The position numbers and the translations under genes are program-made. The notes under the pieces are model-generated. The model did not search any database. It saw nothing but the letters and a program-made list of their open reading frames with translations, and had not been told where the DNA came from. DNA of 64,000 bases from Takakia lepidozioides (lineage: Eukaryota > Streptophyta > Takakiopsida > Takakiales > Takakiaceae). The stretch is from positions 3,224,001 through 3,288,000 of the forward strand of contig CM060734.1 in the NCBI GenBank assembly GCA_030704615.1. The letters are read 5' to 3'. Each line of letters opens with the position of its first letter. The stretch's first letter is position 1. Shown here in pieces: positions 1-10,276 of this stretch.

Positions 1-430
1 GCTAAAACCACCGCCGTCCTAAAACCACCGACCTTGGTATTTTGGCGCCGAAATTCCCAAGAGCAGTGTGCTAAAGTGGTGTTTTGAAGACATCCACCGG
101 GGTATTTCGGCGCCAAAATCTCCTCTTAAAATGTGATATACTGCGGTATTTTATGGCGCAGAGCGGGCTATTTTGGCGCCAAAATACCCTGGTGGAATGT
201 GCTGAAGTGCCTTGTGCTGAAGGCTTCCATCGTGATATTTTGGTGCAGTAATTCCTTCGTGGAATTTTATAAGGCCCATATTATGAAGGCGCACACTGGG
301 CTATTTCGGCGGCAGAAATTTCCAATAGGAATGTTAGAAACGGCAGGGTTTTCATGGCTTCAAGTTCCCGGCTCGCTGGTGTGCATAATTTACTTGTAGG
401 GTTCTTTACTTAAGTTTGCGTCTCTTCTGC
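1..430. repeat. GGCGCC-palindrome-rich noncoding sequence
   Basis: The stretch repeats short segments of the form TATTTTGGCGCC(G/A)AAAT separated by 50-70 bases (near 40-56, 102-118 and 170-186, with weaker copies to about 320). Each is a near-perfect palindrome centred on GGCGCC. The same core reappears in introns downstream and dominates the satellites at 47.7-52.1 kb. No coding evidence: the 88-codon open frame at 133-399 has low-quality composition and no partner exon. Confidence 0.6.
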
Positions 431-567
431 TTTTATTATACATTTAGATTGCCGGAAGAAATGTAGGGAATCGGACATGCAGTCTGAACACAATGATTTT
501 TGAAATCGTCAATATTTTCATTAAGTGTTTCAGAACTATACAACAAAAGGATCCAAATGAGACTTTG

Positions 568-1060
568 CTATGGCGAGGATCCGCGATCACTGTCCGATGC
601 ATCCCCGGCCTCATGCAATGATGGCTGCCTTCCACCTGCCTCCGAACCTGCACTGCCGCTACCGCTGTTACTCTGAGAAGCCCTCCCCTCAAAAATACCA
701 TCCTCACCAGCCGAAACTGTCCACCTGGGTGCGGAACTGTCCTCATCATCCCCCTCGCTCTCGGACGCGGATTCTATGACGAACTTGCCTACTCTGCCTT
801 TCACAATTCTATGTTTGGCCTCACGCCTCATTATAATTCTGTGCTCATTCCCGAATATCAATTGCTCAAACCGAGTAGGCCTATCCTCCCTCATGATGGC
901 TTCTCTGGCAGCCGTGTCTGCATAGGCTGGAAGAAAAAGGGCTTCTGGGGACTCGCGAGAAACGATTTTCTGGCAAATAATGGCCAATGCGATTCTGTCT
1001 CCTCCTCTGCAACAGGGTCCGATTCGGGCAAGTCTCCCAGCATTTCCTCGTCGGACGACT
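568..1060 (-). CDS. Last exon of uncharacterised multi-exon gene
   Basis: Terminal exon of a minus-strand gene I do not recognise. A good acceptor (pyrimidine-rich ...CCTTGCAG) ends at 1061. The phase-2 end of the upstream exon (1416-1185) continues here into an open frame reading GDRIALAIICQKIVSRESPE, then a basic stretch (RREAKHRIVKGRVGKFVIE), then an acidic, Ser/Gly/Asp-rich tail before the stop. The C-terminus looks like a disordered nuclear-protein tail, but no domain is recognised. The exon has no internal ATG requirement: an apparent start at 987 is a TTG and is not a real start. Frame, splice site and composition agree, so coding status is fairly secure; function is unknown. Confidence 0.6.
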
Positions 1061-1184
1061 CTGCAAGGCTGAGTGTACGCACAAACATAGAATGAAGCAC
1101 ATTAGAGCATTCAAACAGGGAATCATCGGCAGGTTGCATGGTCCCCACAACCGAAACCAATACACTTACTATGGTGCGACTCAC

Positions 1185-1416
1185 TCGAAGACAAGCATTG
1201 GAGGAAGCGGCTTCAGGCGCCCCTGCATCGTATGAATTTCCTGGACTTCCTCCTCTTCCTCTTCCTCCTCCCCTTCCAAGTCCTCTTCTGCGTTTTTGGG
1301 ATCCTCAGTCGGAGACAGACGCTGTAGGCCCGCCAAATTGAAATCGTACAAGGCCGTATCCCCCTCAAATGAGAACACAAATCGGTTGGACATCCTTCCC
1401 GCCCACATACAGGCAC
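1185..1416 (-). CDS. Internal exon of the same uncharacterised gene
   Basis: Bounded by an acceptor (TTTGCAG before 1416) and a consensus donor (GTGAGT starting at 1184). The upstream exon ends in phase 1 and this one opens as GACMWAGRMSNRFVFSF, exactly in phase; it leaves in phase 2 into the final exon. The middle contains an eight-residue glutamate run (LEGEEEEEEEEVQE), encoded by the GAG/GAA-rich tract around 1240-1275. The match of phases across three consecutive exons is the main evidence that this is a genuine spliced gene. No catalytic or binding motif can be assigned. Confidence 0.6.
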
Positions 1417-1537
1417 CTGCAAATTCATACGACACAAGCACAGCCAAACTCAAGAATGAGTCGCTTCCTCGCACAAGCAAACATACACAATCGGAAATGG
1501 TGTCAATTTCGGTGCCGCAATCACTTAACGCTCTCAC

Positions 1538-1734
1538 CTGTATTTGCAGTGACGTCGAGGACCCTGCCTTCAACATCCATACACGTTTTCATGAGCGTCT
1601 GGATGATGCTGGACTCCTGGTCCTGCCATACCTCACGGCTGGCCCGACAAATCACACAAAGCATGTCTTCTCTCCCCACATGGTTGAAGAGGACGTTATA
1701 CTCCAGTGGATCAACTGTGGAATCACAAGTCTTC
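1538..1734 (-). CDS. Internal exon of the same uncharacterised gene
   Basis: The exon begins after an AAGCAG acceptor at 1735 and ends at a donor GTGAGAG (1537 downward). It reads KTCDSTVDPLEYNVLFNHVG, then REDMLCVICRASREVWQDQ, then SSIIQTLMKTCMDVEGRVL, open throughout, and joins in phase to the next exon. The CVIC pair could belong to a metal site, but no full RING or zinc pattern is visible. The exon before it is uncertain: the frame that would fit (…SKRWPEG with donor GTATGT near 1908) has a stop about 65 bases upstream, so either a very short exon or an indel lies there. Confidence 0.55.
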
Positions 1735-1931
1735 CTGCTTGACGTAATTTGAATTCGAATGATCCTTCATGAAGCAGAATGCCTGAAAGATAAGAGTCTG
1801 CAAAGAAGGAAATGAAAACGTCAGAGGTGGCCCTACATGTACTGGGCAATTTCGGCGAGAAAGAAATTGGCATAGGAGAAACCACAACATACCCTTCTGG
1901 CCATCGTTTAGAAAGACTGGTGTTGAGCAAG

Positions 1932-2556
1932 TCAGATCGTTTTCAGGATGGGTGCCGCACTTCTCCCCGTCCATACTTGACTATCATTCTCAGTGACTTC
2001 TCCATCGGCTGCTAGCACAACAACACAGCCAGCGTCGTCCAAATGTTGGCGCGAACCGAATGTGTGGCTCCAGTATCTTTCGTCGTACTTGTTCCAAAAG
2101 GTTAGGTAGTGAGCACAGCCCCAGTATCTCATTGCCATACCGGGATATCCACAAGGAATCTGTTGTCGATGGAGGATTTCCACCCCCTTGCCCCCGGACT
2201 AGGCTCTTTGCGTGGCTCATCGCCACAAAATACTCCATCATCTTTGTGTAGCCAGGAGTGTCCTCCATATCATTGCGCAGGGGCCTTCTCTTCCCATACC
2301 CTGGTGGGCGTCGATCGCCTTCCGCAATTCGGTTATCTCCAGCCTTCTGGTCAGAGCAGTTAGGAAATTTCATTACCACACTCCACAATTGTGGGTGTTT
2401 TGTTGGGACTTCCCTGCCCGCAATGAGCAACGCACGGTAGGGTTTGCCAAGGTGCATATCTCGCATAGGGATACGCCGCAGACGGGGACCACGAGCGCTG
2501 GCCCTGTGAATTTTCGGACGAGGTGTGGCCCCCTGGGTGTTATCCTGATGGAACAA
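1932..2556 (-). CDS. Probable coding segment, same gene, frame changes
   Basis: Two overlapping frames look protein-like in succession. The first (about 2500-2180) contains RRIPMRDMHLGKPYRALLIA and TKHPQLWSVVMKFPNC. The second (about 2170-1935) contains MRYWGCAHYLTFWNKYDERY and HLDDAGCVVVLAADGEVTE. The change from one to the other lies near 2180 and could be an intron I cannot place or a one-base indel. Product unknown. Coding potential is judged from composition alone, so exon limits are not reliable. Confidence 0.4.
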
Positions 2557-2825
2557 TCGTCGTCGGAATCCTCGTCATCTGGCTGACTATGTTGCTGCTT
2601 CTTCTTCTTGGGTGTGGGGGTCTGTCTTTTTCTCTTGTTTTTTTTTTTCCATTGTTGCGCGGTCTTTTCTTCTTGTCTGGGCTGCTCAGCTGCCTGCTTC
2701 TCATCTGCTCCTTCGCCCAACGCTGCCGCTGGTGACTTTCTCAGTGCTTCTGCTTGGACCTCCTCTGCTTTCAGTCTTTCCGCGTCCTCTGGTTGGGGAT
2801 CCGATTGCGCATTCATAGCCCGCAT
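2373..2825 (-). CDS. Lys/Glu/Asp-rich segment, same gene
   Basis: Open minus frame starting MRAMNAQSDPQPEDAERLKA, with Ala/Glu-rich helix-prone sequence, then a strongly basic block (WKKKNKRKRQTPTPKKKKQQ) and an acidic block (DDEDSDDD). A bipartite nuclear-localisation-like arrangement fits a nuclear protein, which is inference. A T homopolymer at about 2638-2649, coding the lysine run, is a likely site of sequencing indels. The frame beyond about 2500 is less convincing than the overlapping segment described for 1932-2556. Confidence 0.4.
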   Translation of the reverse strand: MRAMNAQSDPQPEDAERLKAEEVQAEALRKSPAAALGEGADEKQAAEQPRQEEKTAQQWKKKNKRKRQTPTPKKKKQQHSQPDDEDSDDDCSIRITPRGPHLVRKFTGPALVVPVCGVSLCEICTLANPTVRCSLRAGKSQQNTHNCGVW

Positions 2826-2829
2826 TTGC

Positions 2830-3039
2830 TTCCTTCTTCAAGTTAACCTCGAGGAGGTCAACGGTGCCATTGGGAGATCCACACATACCAGGGACAGTCT
2901 CTACAAATGCTCGGCAGCCACTCCTTTAGCCATTACTTTTGTGTAATCGTACCCCGACTCCAGGTGTCCTCCACACCAGGAAGAAAATGGTGAACCTTTG
3001 AATGGCTCCGGACGGAATGAGTGCCAAAGTTTATGTTAC
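2830..3039 (-). CDS. Exon with apparent frameshifts, same gene
   Basis: An acceptor (GTGATTGCAG) ends at 3040. Joined in phase to the exon at 3414-3259, the frame opens as GNINFGTHSVRSHSKVHHFL. It then moves through two other frames (SGYDYTKVMAKGVAAE, then AFVETVPGMCGSPNGTVDLL) within 200 bases. Three successive protein-like frames without splice signals suggest two single-base indels, from decay or assembly error. This is the clearest sign that the gene, or this assembly of it, is damaged. Confidence 0.45.
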
Positions 3040-3258
3040 CTGCAATCACGAGGCAGTTCAGCATAAAATCATTCTAGTGATGCATCATGCAAGAGGAAGT
3101 TCTCAAATGCACAAGGATTTCGGCACCAAAATAGCAGTGACCGTGCCCAATTACCGAGGCACTCACACTTGCAGAGGTATATTTCGGGCCGCAATACCAC
3201 CGCTGCTTAGCTAATCTCAAAATGCAAATTAGGGGGATGCAATTGGAAAGCAGATTAC

Positions 3259-3414
3259 CTGAACAGGACACGCATTGCCGCTTGTCGGCAACCTCCTGCT
3301 CTTCGATGTATAAGCTGCGTATTTGCCCTTTCAATTTCTTGAAAAAGAGGTTTGCGAAGCGCCCTCGCCATGACTGCACGTAGTTCTCATGGTTGTAGGC
3401 TTCGTCCAGTCGAT
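3259..3414 (-). CDS. Well-bounded internal exon, same gene
   Basis: A 156-base exon with acceptor TTTCAATTACAG (before 3414) and donor GTAATC (from 3258). It is open in one frame: RLDEAYNHENYVQSWRGRFA, then NLFFKKLKGQIRSLYIEEQE, ending in a CVSC pair. It enters and leaves in phase 1, and the next exon (acceptor at 3040) continues in phase. The helical, basic composition suggests a nucleic-acid or protein-interaction segment, but no family is recognised. Confidence 0.6.
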
Positions 3415-4840
3415 CTGTAATTGAAAGTGGTGGTGTGGCAATCCAATGCTCCTGGGGTGGGCAGTACCTTCAGCATTGCAGGTTCAAAACATCATGAGTT
3501 GAAATTGCAAATGATGTCAACACACAGAAGAGGAGGAAATATACGTGATGCCCCCAAGTCATCATCACATTGAGACAGTCGGTCATTTTGTCGTCTGTTG
3601 GCTCGATGGGAAAGTGGTACAAAAGTTCGTGTTTGTATGGCCGTTCCAGATGCGCAGCCACTCGTCTGCATGGACTAACATCGGTCAGACAAGAACTTCA
3701 TCATGACAATCGCGAGAAGACACAAAACAAGAACAAAACACATGCTTACCTTCTCCGCCGCCAAACACAGGCACAATGCGAGTGTGATGAAGTTTTCTCC
3801 ATGGACATTTCCGGTTTCATGGGTCTGGAGTAATGCCAGTCTATCTCCGCCAGGAACTCGACACCAAGACCAGGGTCAGCGATCGTTGCAATTTGCTTAA
3901 AAAGTTTGGACCGGAATTGGTCCGTGATTGCATTACTTGCCTGCACAATGTGGATCTTTATCGACGCGTCCGCTTGTTGGGGGCTTCATGCTCAAAGACT
4001 GCTTTTGGCTAGGCCAGATCCCGATGTTCGTCTGCATTCCCATACCAGAGGATACAGTTAGGCCACGGATCCCGCAACAAATAGCATTAAATCGGGAAAT
4101 TTGAGATGAACCTCAACGAATAGAGGATCTCCACCATGGCGTCCAGTGGGACGGTATAGGTGCGATCTTTTGCTTCGCAAGGGACTTCCTGTATAGATCG
4201 GGATGAGGGATTTTTGGAAGTCCATCAGCGGTGCTGTTCCCACTTCTTGCACTCTGTAGAGCGTATGTGCCAGATGAGTTTCCACGAAGGCCCTCTATGT
4301 TACCTGCCATTGAGAAAAAAACAACAAACGAAAATATGATTTCGGCACAACAATCCAATTCCAGTTCATAGAGTGCATGAAGGCAAGACCATTTGTCTAT
4401 TTCGGCGCCGCAATAGGCAGTACACCAGGAGTAGTTGTATACTTACAGATTTATATACACCATGGCACCCTTCATAGTCCTCTGTCCATGACGTCCACCT
4501 ACGGGGACAATGCAGTCCACCATGTAAAGCCAACTGATATCTTGCGGATGCATTTCAGCAATGTACTATGTCCAGGCAAGCATCCTGTGGTTCCCGTCCC
4601 AAACGAAGAACATCTTCCTTCCATGTGTGCGAATGTGGGATTAGTCTTCAGAGAGGCTTCAAACTCGGCATTTACAGTGTGCCAGTGGGGGCTCCAATTC
4701 TGAAGCTCCTCTGCAGTGGGGCCCCTTGTGACACCCTGGTCATTCTCAATGGAAACGTAGAATGCTGCCGACCCCCGTCTATACCCCTATCTGAAGTTGT
4801 GCTTCAGTCGATCGATGTCCCCTGGCAGTGCTTGCCTACA
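3415..4840. other. Intron-like region, no supported coding
   Basis: Long stretch between the exon at 3.3 kb and the coding-like segments near 5 kb. No open frame has convincing composition. GGCGCC-type palindromes recur here (TATTTCGGCGCCGCAATA at about 4396-4413), as they do in the introns at about 3118 and 3180. Most likely intronic sequence of the minus-strand gene. Confidence 0.4.
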
Positions 4841-4841
4841 A

Positions 4842-5120
4842 CTGGAAGGCTACCATGCGACACAAAGGAACTTTGAGGTTCTCCGGATACACCATGGAGC
4901 CCAAAACGCGGCCTATGTTGCTATGAGTCTCTGCCAGCAACCTGTTTGCTGCTATGTTCATGTCTCGTGCGCTCATGAGCATACCCGCCACCAGTTTCTT
5001 ACTTCCAGCACCTCTCTCACTTCCCTCACCCCTCTCACCAGCCTGTCTACTGTCCTAGAGGTTTTGCTCCTCCGCAAGCTCCAGCAGGTTCTGATCGTCG
5101 TCAAGTCGCACCACGTTGTC
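4842..5120 (-). CDS. Possible exon(s), same gene
   Basis: Two protein-like open stretches on the minus strand. One (about 5180-5055) is acidic and Leu-rich, including VGVGSAEGRPIELTEAEDDN and VVRLDDDQNLLELAEEQNL. The other (about 5000-4850) reads KLVAGMLMSARDMNIAANRL and continues to a stop near 4849. They lie in different frames and no clean splice pair joins them. Included because composition is better than background; function unknown. Confidence 0.35.
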
Positions 5121-5139
5121 GTCCTCTGCTTCTGTCAGC

Positions 5140-5465
5140 TCAATGGGCCGCCCTTCTGCAGATCCGACTCCGACATCTCCAGCGGCCTCCACCGCATCCG
5201 TGTTTTTCTGAAACTGCCTGCAAACCCAATATCTCCGCTTCCAGTCTCCCTAGTGGTTTTACTGGTGAAGCCATGGGCTCCTTCTGCTTCCTCGGCTTCC
5301 GAATTCTAGGTGGGCTTTTCTGAGGCGATATCTGAGGTGTTGAATGAGGACTCGCCTGCCTCGATGCACTTCCACCTTGCGAGCGCAGCACCCGGGCAGG
5401 AGTATCCAAAGTTGATTGTGTTGCCTCGCCCCCCTGCGATCCCTCCCCAGCTCCCATGTCAAACA
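5140..5465 (-). CDS. Ser/Pro/Arg-rich segment, same gene
   Basis: Open minus frame with a low-complexity basic Ser/Pro region: TPARVLRSQGGSASRQASPH, then SPQKSPPRIRKPRKQKEPM and ASPVKPLGRLEAEILGLQA. SP and TP dipeptides beside Arg/Lys clusters are typical of disordered, phosphorylatable nuclear proteins (inference). It lies just downstream of the probable first exon and is likely the second exon of the same gene, although the acceptor is ambiguous. Confidence 0.45.
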
Positions 5466-5562
5466 AACAGGAAACATGAGACACTGCAGGCCAAAAAAAA
5501 AGGTGTAAAAAGAATAGTGCGTATGGAGTGCTTCACATCCGCGAAGCACGAATCTCTCACTG

Positions 5563-5716
5563 GTGGGCGATCCGAGTCTCCGGATAACGATGTCTGCATT
5601 TCCTGCATGAGACGGAGCTTAAGTCGTGTCGTCGGCGGCTTCCCAAAATCCCGCGTCCTCCTCTTTGCCGGAGTCGCCTGACCTTCCACAAACTCTATGC
5701 TATCACTATGCTGCAT
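5563..5716 (-). CDS. Probable first exon, same gene
   Basis: Begins at a true ATG (complement of 5714-5716), reads MQHSDSIEFVEGQATPAKRR and continues through LRLMQEMQTSLSGDSDRPP. A GTGAGAG donor starts at 5562, and an intron with a long T tract and GCAG end (near 5488) follows. The start is tentative: no promoter element is evident, and sequence upstream to the gap carries no convincing coding frame. Confidence 0.4.
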
Positions 5717-6096
5717 AAGGAGAGGAAACGCAGGAGAATGTCACTGCAGAAGGGCAAGGAGCGAGAGAGCGAAGCGGTGGAACATGCAACCACTATGCAC
5801 GAGCAGATGCGTAAGCAGCCACGTCTCCGAAAGCGTTGCCACCGTCCACCACTTTTCTGCCGTATGGGTGATGAAGAAGATTGCGACCCCTGACACGTTC
5901 ACTTTGAAGACTGGAACACGACGCGTGCTGTTCAAGCCACCAGTAGCAGACGCTTTATCCGAATTGCGGCACGCCGAAATACCGTTCCGTTCACCGGATG
6001 CTGTTTTCCGGAGCAGCCGACATTGAATGAAATATCCGCACATCACGAAACCCAACCGCCATGAAAATCCCCTGCCTATGACATTCAACAGTGAGG
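5717..6096. other. No supported feature before the gap
   Basis: Short overlapping frames exist on both strands, but the long ones listed by length alone run into the N block and are artefacts. One GGCGCC-like palindrome relative (CGAAATACCG) is present at about 5978. Possibly upstream region of the minus-strand gene. Confidence 0.4.
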
Positions 6097-6596
6097 NNNN
6101 NNNNNNNNNNNNNNNNNNNNNNNNNNNNNNNNNNNNNNNNNNNNNNNNNNNNNNNNNNNNNNNNNNNNNNNNNNNNNNNNNNNNNNNNNNNNNNNNNNNN
6201 NNNNNNNNNNNNNNNNNNNNNNNNNNNNNNNNNNNNNNNNNNNNNNNNNNNNNNNNNNNNNNNNNNNNNNNNNNNNNNNNNNNNNNNNNNNNNNNNNNNN
6301 NNNNNNNNNNNNNNNNNNNNNNNNNNNNNNNNNNNNNNNNNNNNNNNNNNNNNNNNNNNNNNNNNNNNNNNNNNNNNNNNNNNNNNNNNNNNNNNNNNNN
6401 NNNNNNNNNNNNNNNNNNNNNNNNNNNNNNNNNNNNNNNNNNNNNNNNNNNNNNNNNNNNNNNNNNNNNNNNNNNNNNNNNNNNNNNNNNNNNNNNNNNN
6501 NNNNNNNNNNNNNNNNNNNNNNNNNNNNNNNNNNNNNNNNNNNNNNNNNNNNNNNNNNNNNNNNNNNNNNNNNNNNNNNNNNNNNNNNNNNNNNNN
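6097..6596. other. Assembly gap, exactly 500 N
   Basis: The run is exactly 500 bases, the conventional size for a gap of unknown length. Sequence resumes inside the gag leader of element A, so the 5' LTR and primer-binding site of A are probably in the gap. The true distance across it cannot be inferred. Confidence 0.98.
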
Positions 6597-8660
6597 GACT
6601 TCAAGTATAGCCAAGGTGCATTGAAGCTTGAAAGAACCCATGCATATACGAGAGATATTACAGAAAGAGTTTTGGTTATTGCCACATTAAAAGAAATGAA
6701 AGACATGGGACATGAGTGATTGAAAGAGAAGCTAGACGCCAGAGATATTCAGCAAAAAGAGAAAGCTATCTGAAAGCTAATTATCCATATCTTTGGGAGA
6801 GAGGAATAGACATAGGGATCATCTGGACCTCTCACACCATTAGATCAAAGAGTACATCACCCATACCGGAAGAACTAGAGTTGGATGCACTCCTTCTGTT
6901 TCTTTGCAAGAAAGATTAAGGGAATTGGTACAGGAGAAGATCAATCACGAGGTGAAAGATCTGAGGGTACATCCCTGGATAAAGATTTGACAGAAATCTT
7001 TGATAAGAGTTGGCATGGAACACCAAAAGCAGGAACTCCAGTTTCTGAAGCGGAAGGTGAAGAAGGAGAAGAGGATGTGGCAGAGCCAACGGAGAGTTCA
7101 GACTCTCCAACACCATTACAGTTGAGTTACATGAGTGAAGAAGAAACCCAAGGGCAAAACTTGGAGATGAAAACATAGAGAAGAAATTGGAAGAGAAAGA
7201 TACAAGAAGTAGACCCAACAGCTGAGGTTGAGACTACAACCAGGACATCCCAACCCGTTGGACCTGGATCAAGTGGAGCACTTGGATCACAGGCCAACGA
7301 AGGTGTCGGCTCAGGGGGATCAGGCGGGCTGCCTGGATCTGGCACTGGGGGGACAGGGAGTGTGGGAAGTAGTGCAACTGAAGCTGGGAATACTGCGAAT
7401 ATCGTGGGGCCGAAAGCAGGGAGTGCTCAAGGGCCACCACTTGGTGGAAGATCCACCACAAAAACAATAGGTCCAGAAGGACCAGCACCAGCAAGGGTGC
7501 CAGCACCTGTCAGTGGGCAGAAGGTAGGGCCACAGATGGCGTTACAACCAACACGGGCAAAACCACCCTTTCCAATATATTCAGGAAGAGGGGATCCCGA
7601 TGTACACATTAGCCAATTTGAGCACATGTGTATAGTGAACAATGAGAATGGCGATGATGCCAAGATGAGATTGTTTCCTTGTTCACTTATCAAGAAAGCA
7701 AGTGAATGGTATGCAAGATTCCTGATAATCATTTCCTAACCTGGAATGGCTTGAATACAACATTTCGAAATAGGTTCAGGACAAGTAAAACTGAAGATGA
7801 AGTGTATGGAAGTTTACAACAGTTAAAGCAAAAGAAGCATGAAACTGTTGAGGAGTATATGGAAAAGATGGAATTGATGATGAAAAAGCTAGCTGCAGTA
7901 CCAGCACCCGGTTTATAGAAGACTTGGTTTGTGAGTGGACTAAGACCAGAGTTGCAAAAGAAAGTGGATATGTTACCCCATAATACAGTGGAGGAGGCAT
8001 TTGAAACTGCAAACAGAATTGAGCAATTGGGAATGCTCAGGAGAGAGAAAAGGGATGATGAGGACTCTGAGGATGAGTCAGATGAAGAAGAAGAGCAAGA
8101 ACTAAAAAGGAAGAGTAAGAGAAAGGAGAAGTTGAAGAGGGATAACTATGAAAAAAGATTGGAAGAAATCTTGAAGAAGTATGCCACAGAGGCTGCAACA
8201 CATTGGAGGAAGGGTGTATGGTGTGCAAAGTGCCAGAATGAAGGCCATACCACCACAGAATGACACATGAAGGAGAAACACTGTACTATCTGTAAAATGG
8301 ATAACCATTCTACTGAGAATTGTTACTACAACAGAAGGACAGCTGCAAGAGAACCTAGGCAAGTAAGGGTGCATCAGGTGCAGCCCCAGCCAAGAAGAAA
8401 CAATGATCAGGACCACTATGGTAGGTCTGGTGGTTATAACAATGGCATGGAAGGGAGAGGTAATTCAAGAGGAAATTACCAAGGAAATTCTAGAGGCAAC
8501 TATCAGGGTAATCCAAGGAGGAATTACCAAACCGGGAATCAGGATTACAGAAATAATCCAAGAACAGACCAAGGGCGAGGACCCAATGGTGAAGAACTAT
8601 GATACTATTGTAATCAGTCAGGACATCGCAGGGCAGCCTATTCATTCTGGATAAGACACC
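6597..8660 (+). pseudogene. gag: Gag of element A, disrupted
   Basis: Structural capsid/nucleocapsid protein. Visible in order are: the end of the N-terminal leader domain (ALKLERTHAYTRD); an acidic linker (TESSDSPTPLQLSYMSEEE); a Gly/Thr-rich linker; the core gag domain from DVHISQFEHMCIVNNENGDD through SEWYARF to EEAFETANRIEQ; a Glu/Asp then Lys-rich stretch; and CCHC knuckles. Knuckle 1 (CAKCQNEGH…) has lost its last Cys to TGA at 8261-8263. Knuckle 2 (CTICKMDNHSTENC) is intact. Knuckle 3 has a TGA at 8600-8602 replacing its first Cys. An RGNYQGN-type repeat lies between knuckles 2 and 3. Further breaks are TAG at 7176-7178, a one-base deletion near 7717 and TAG at 7916-7918, judged against the copies at 24 kb, 39 kb and 61 kb. 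Confidence 0.85.
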
Positions 8661-8668
8661 AGAATGAG

Positions 8669-10276
8669 ATGAGAGCTCCTGTGAATGAGGGCCCAGTGGT
8701 GGCAGCTCACATGGTTAGGCCATGTGTTGTACCAGAAGTAAGTACAATGATAGTAACCAGAAGCAAAGCCAAACTAATACCTCCAGTAGTAGAGGAAGAA
8801 GATGATAATGAAGGTGGCAATGATATGCCTGAAGATGAAGAGACTTGGAAAGATGAGAAGGAACTGCACAAGGAAGTGGCAGATACTATAAGGGAAATGC
8901 AGAAGAGTACTGATATTCCTGTGGCAGATTCCTCTGATTCTGATGGAGAAGAAGAAGGGAGTGAGGAAGAAAGGAAGAAAGAAGATGTAGACATGCAAAG
9001 TAATGAAGAGACTTTGGCTGAAGTAATATGCCAGACCAAAGCAGAAATTACCATTGGACAGCTATTAGCTGTGGCACCTTATTGTAGGCACAGGCTGTAT
9101 CAAGCAATCGATCGAATTGCGCAGGAGACAGGAAACACAGACCTGAATAGCAAGGTGACCAGTTATAATGTGAAGCCGGAAGGGCGAGAAACAGTCATGG
9201 ACTTTGATGATTCTATGCCAGTAATCCAATTGAGAATTGGAAGCACAGAACTAACTGATGTACTGATAGATGGAGGTTCTGGAGTAAATATCATGACAGA
9301 CCAATTAAGGAAGAAGCTTGGTCTAAGTAACATGAAACCAGCCCCATTTACAGTAACAATGGCAGATCAAAGAAGTGTACAGCCATTGGGATTGATAAGA
9401 GGAGTTAAGATACAGATACAGAAGATGATCTTTATGATCACAGTAACTGTGTTGAAGATGGATGAAGTCATGGAGGCTTACTCCTTATTATTGGGACGTC
9501 CGTGGCTGAAACAGGCCAGGGTATTCCATGACTGGAATTCTCAGTTACTAACCGTGCATAATGGGATGCACGAGATACAAATTACCACAAAGAAATCTAG
9601 TAGATTACCTGCTACAAGAAGACCTCGAGGAGTCAGAGAGTATGACTGGAAAGGAGGACTGGATGAGGAGCAGGAAGCTACCCTATTTGCTGCACACCCA
9701 GAGTGGGAGCAGGTTGCAGAGATGCGGCTGGAAAGCCTAAGTTGTTTAAGAGGTATCTGTTGTGGTGTAGTGACAGCAACACCAACTGAAGAGGAAACCA
9801 GCAGTTACCCATCACATTTCTATGAGGAAAGAGAAGGAGAAATGGAAATCCTAGAGGAACCAGCCACTGAGAGCTTACAGGATGAAGTGGTGACTGGTTG
9901 GACAATCACAGCTGATGAGCAAGTGAGGGAAGTAAATGTGGGAACTAAAGAGGAACCAAGGATGGTGAAAGTAGGAGCTGATTTGGAGCCGGAGTTCTTT
10001 GAAGAAGCTAAAAGCTTGTTCATCAAATACAGAGATGTATTTGCTTGGAGTTATGAGGATTTAAAAGGGATACCACCTGAAGTCTGCCAGCATAAGATTG
10101 AACTGGAACCAGGGTCAGTACCAATCAAGCAGGCGAGGTACAAAATGAATCCCAACTACGCACAGAAGGTTGGAGAAGAGATTAAGAAGTTGGCTGAGGC
10201 TAAGTTTATATACCCAATAGAGTATACAACTTGGTTGTCACCCATTGTTATAGTTCCAAGAAGAATGGTAAACTAA
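8669..10276 (+). pseudogene. pol: Protease and N-terminal RT of element A
   Basis: Open frame of 535 codons in the same frame as the last gag segment. An acidic spacer precedes a retropepsin-like domain with VLIDGGSGVNIM (catalytic Asp codon 9269-9271; DGG replaces the usual DTG/DSG, a form I recall from related plant elements). A linker follows, then the start of reverse transcriptase (ELEPGSVPIKQARYKMNPNY, PIEYTTWLSPIVIVP). The frame ends early because of a one-base deletion near 10257 (TTCCAAG where copy B has TTCCCAAG). The enzyme would process the polyprotein, but this copy cannot make the fused RT. Confidence 0.85.

Noticed and set aside
133-399. 88-codon open frame at the window start
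   Set aside because: Lies in palindrome-rich noncoding repeats, with no domain, splice partner or favourable composition.
5741-6719. Open frames of 177-321 codons crossing 6097-6596
   Set aside because: They are open only because the run of N contains no stops.
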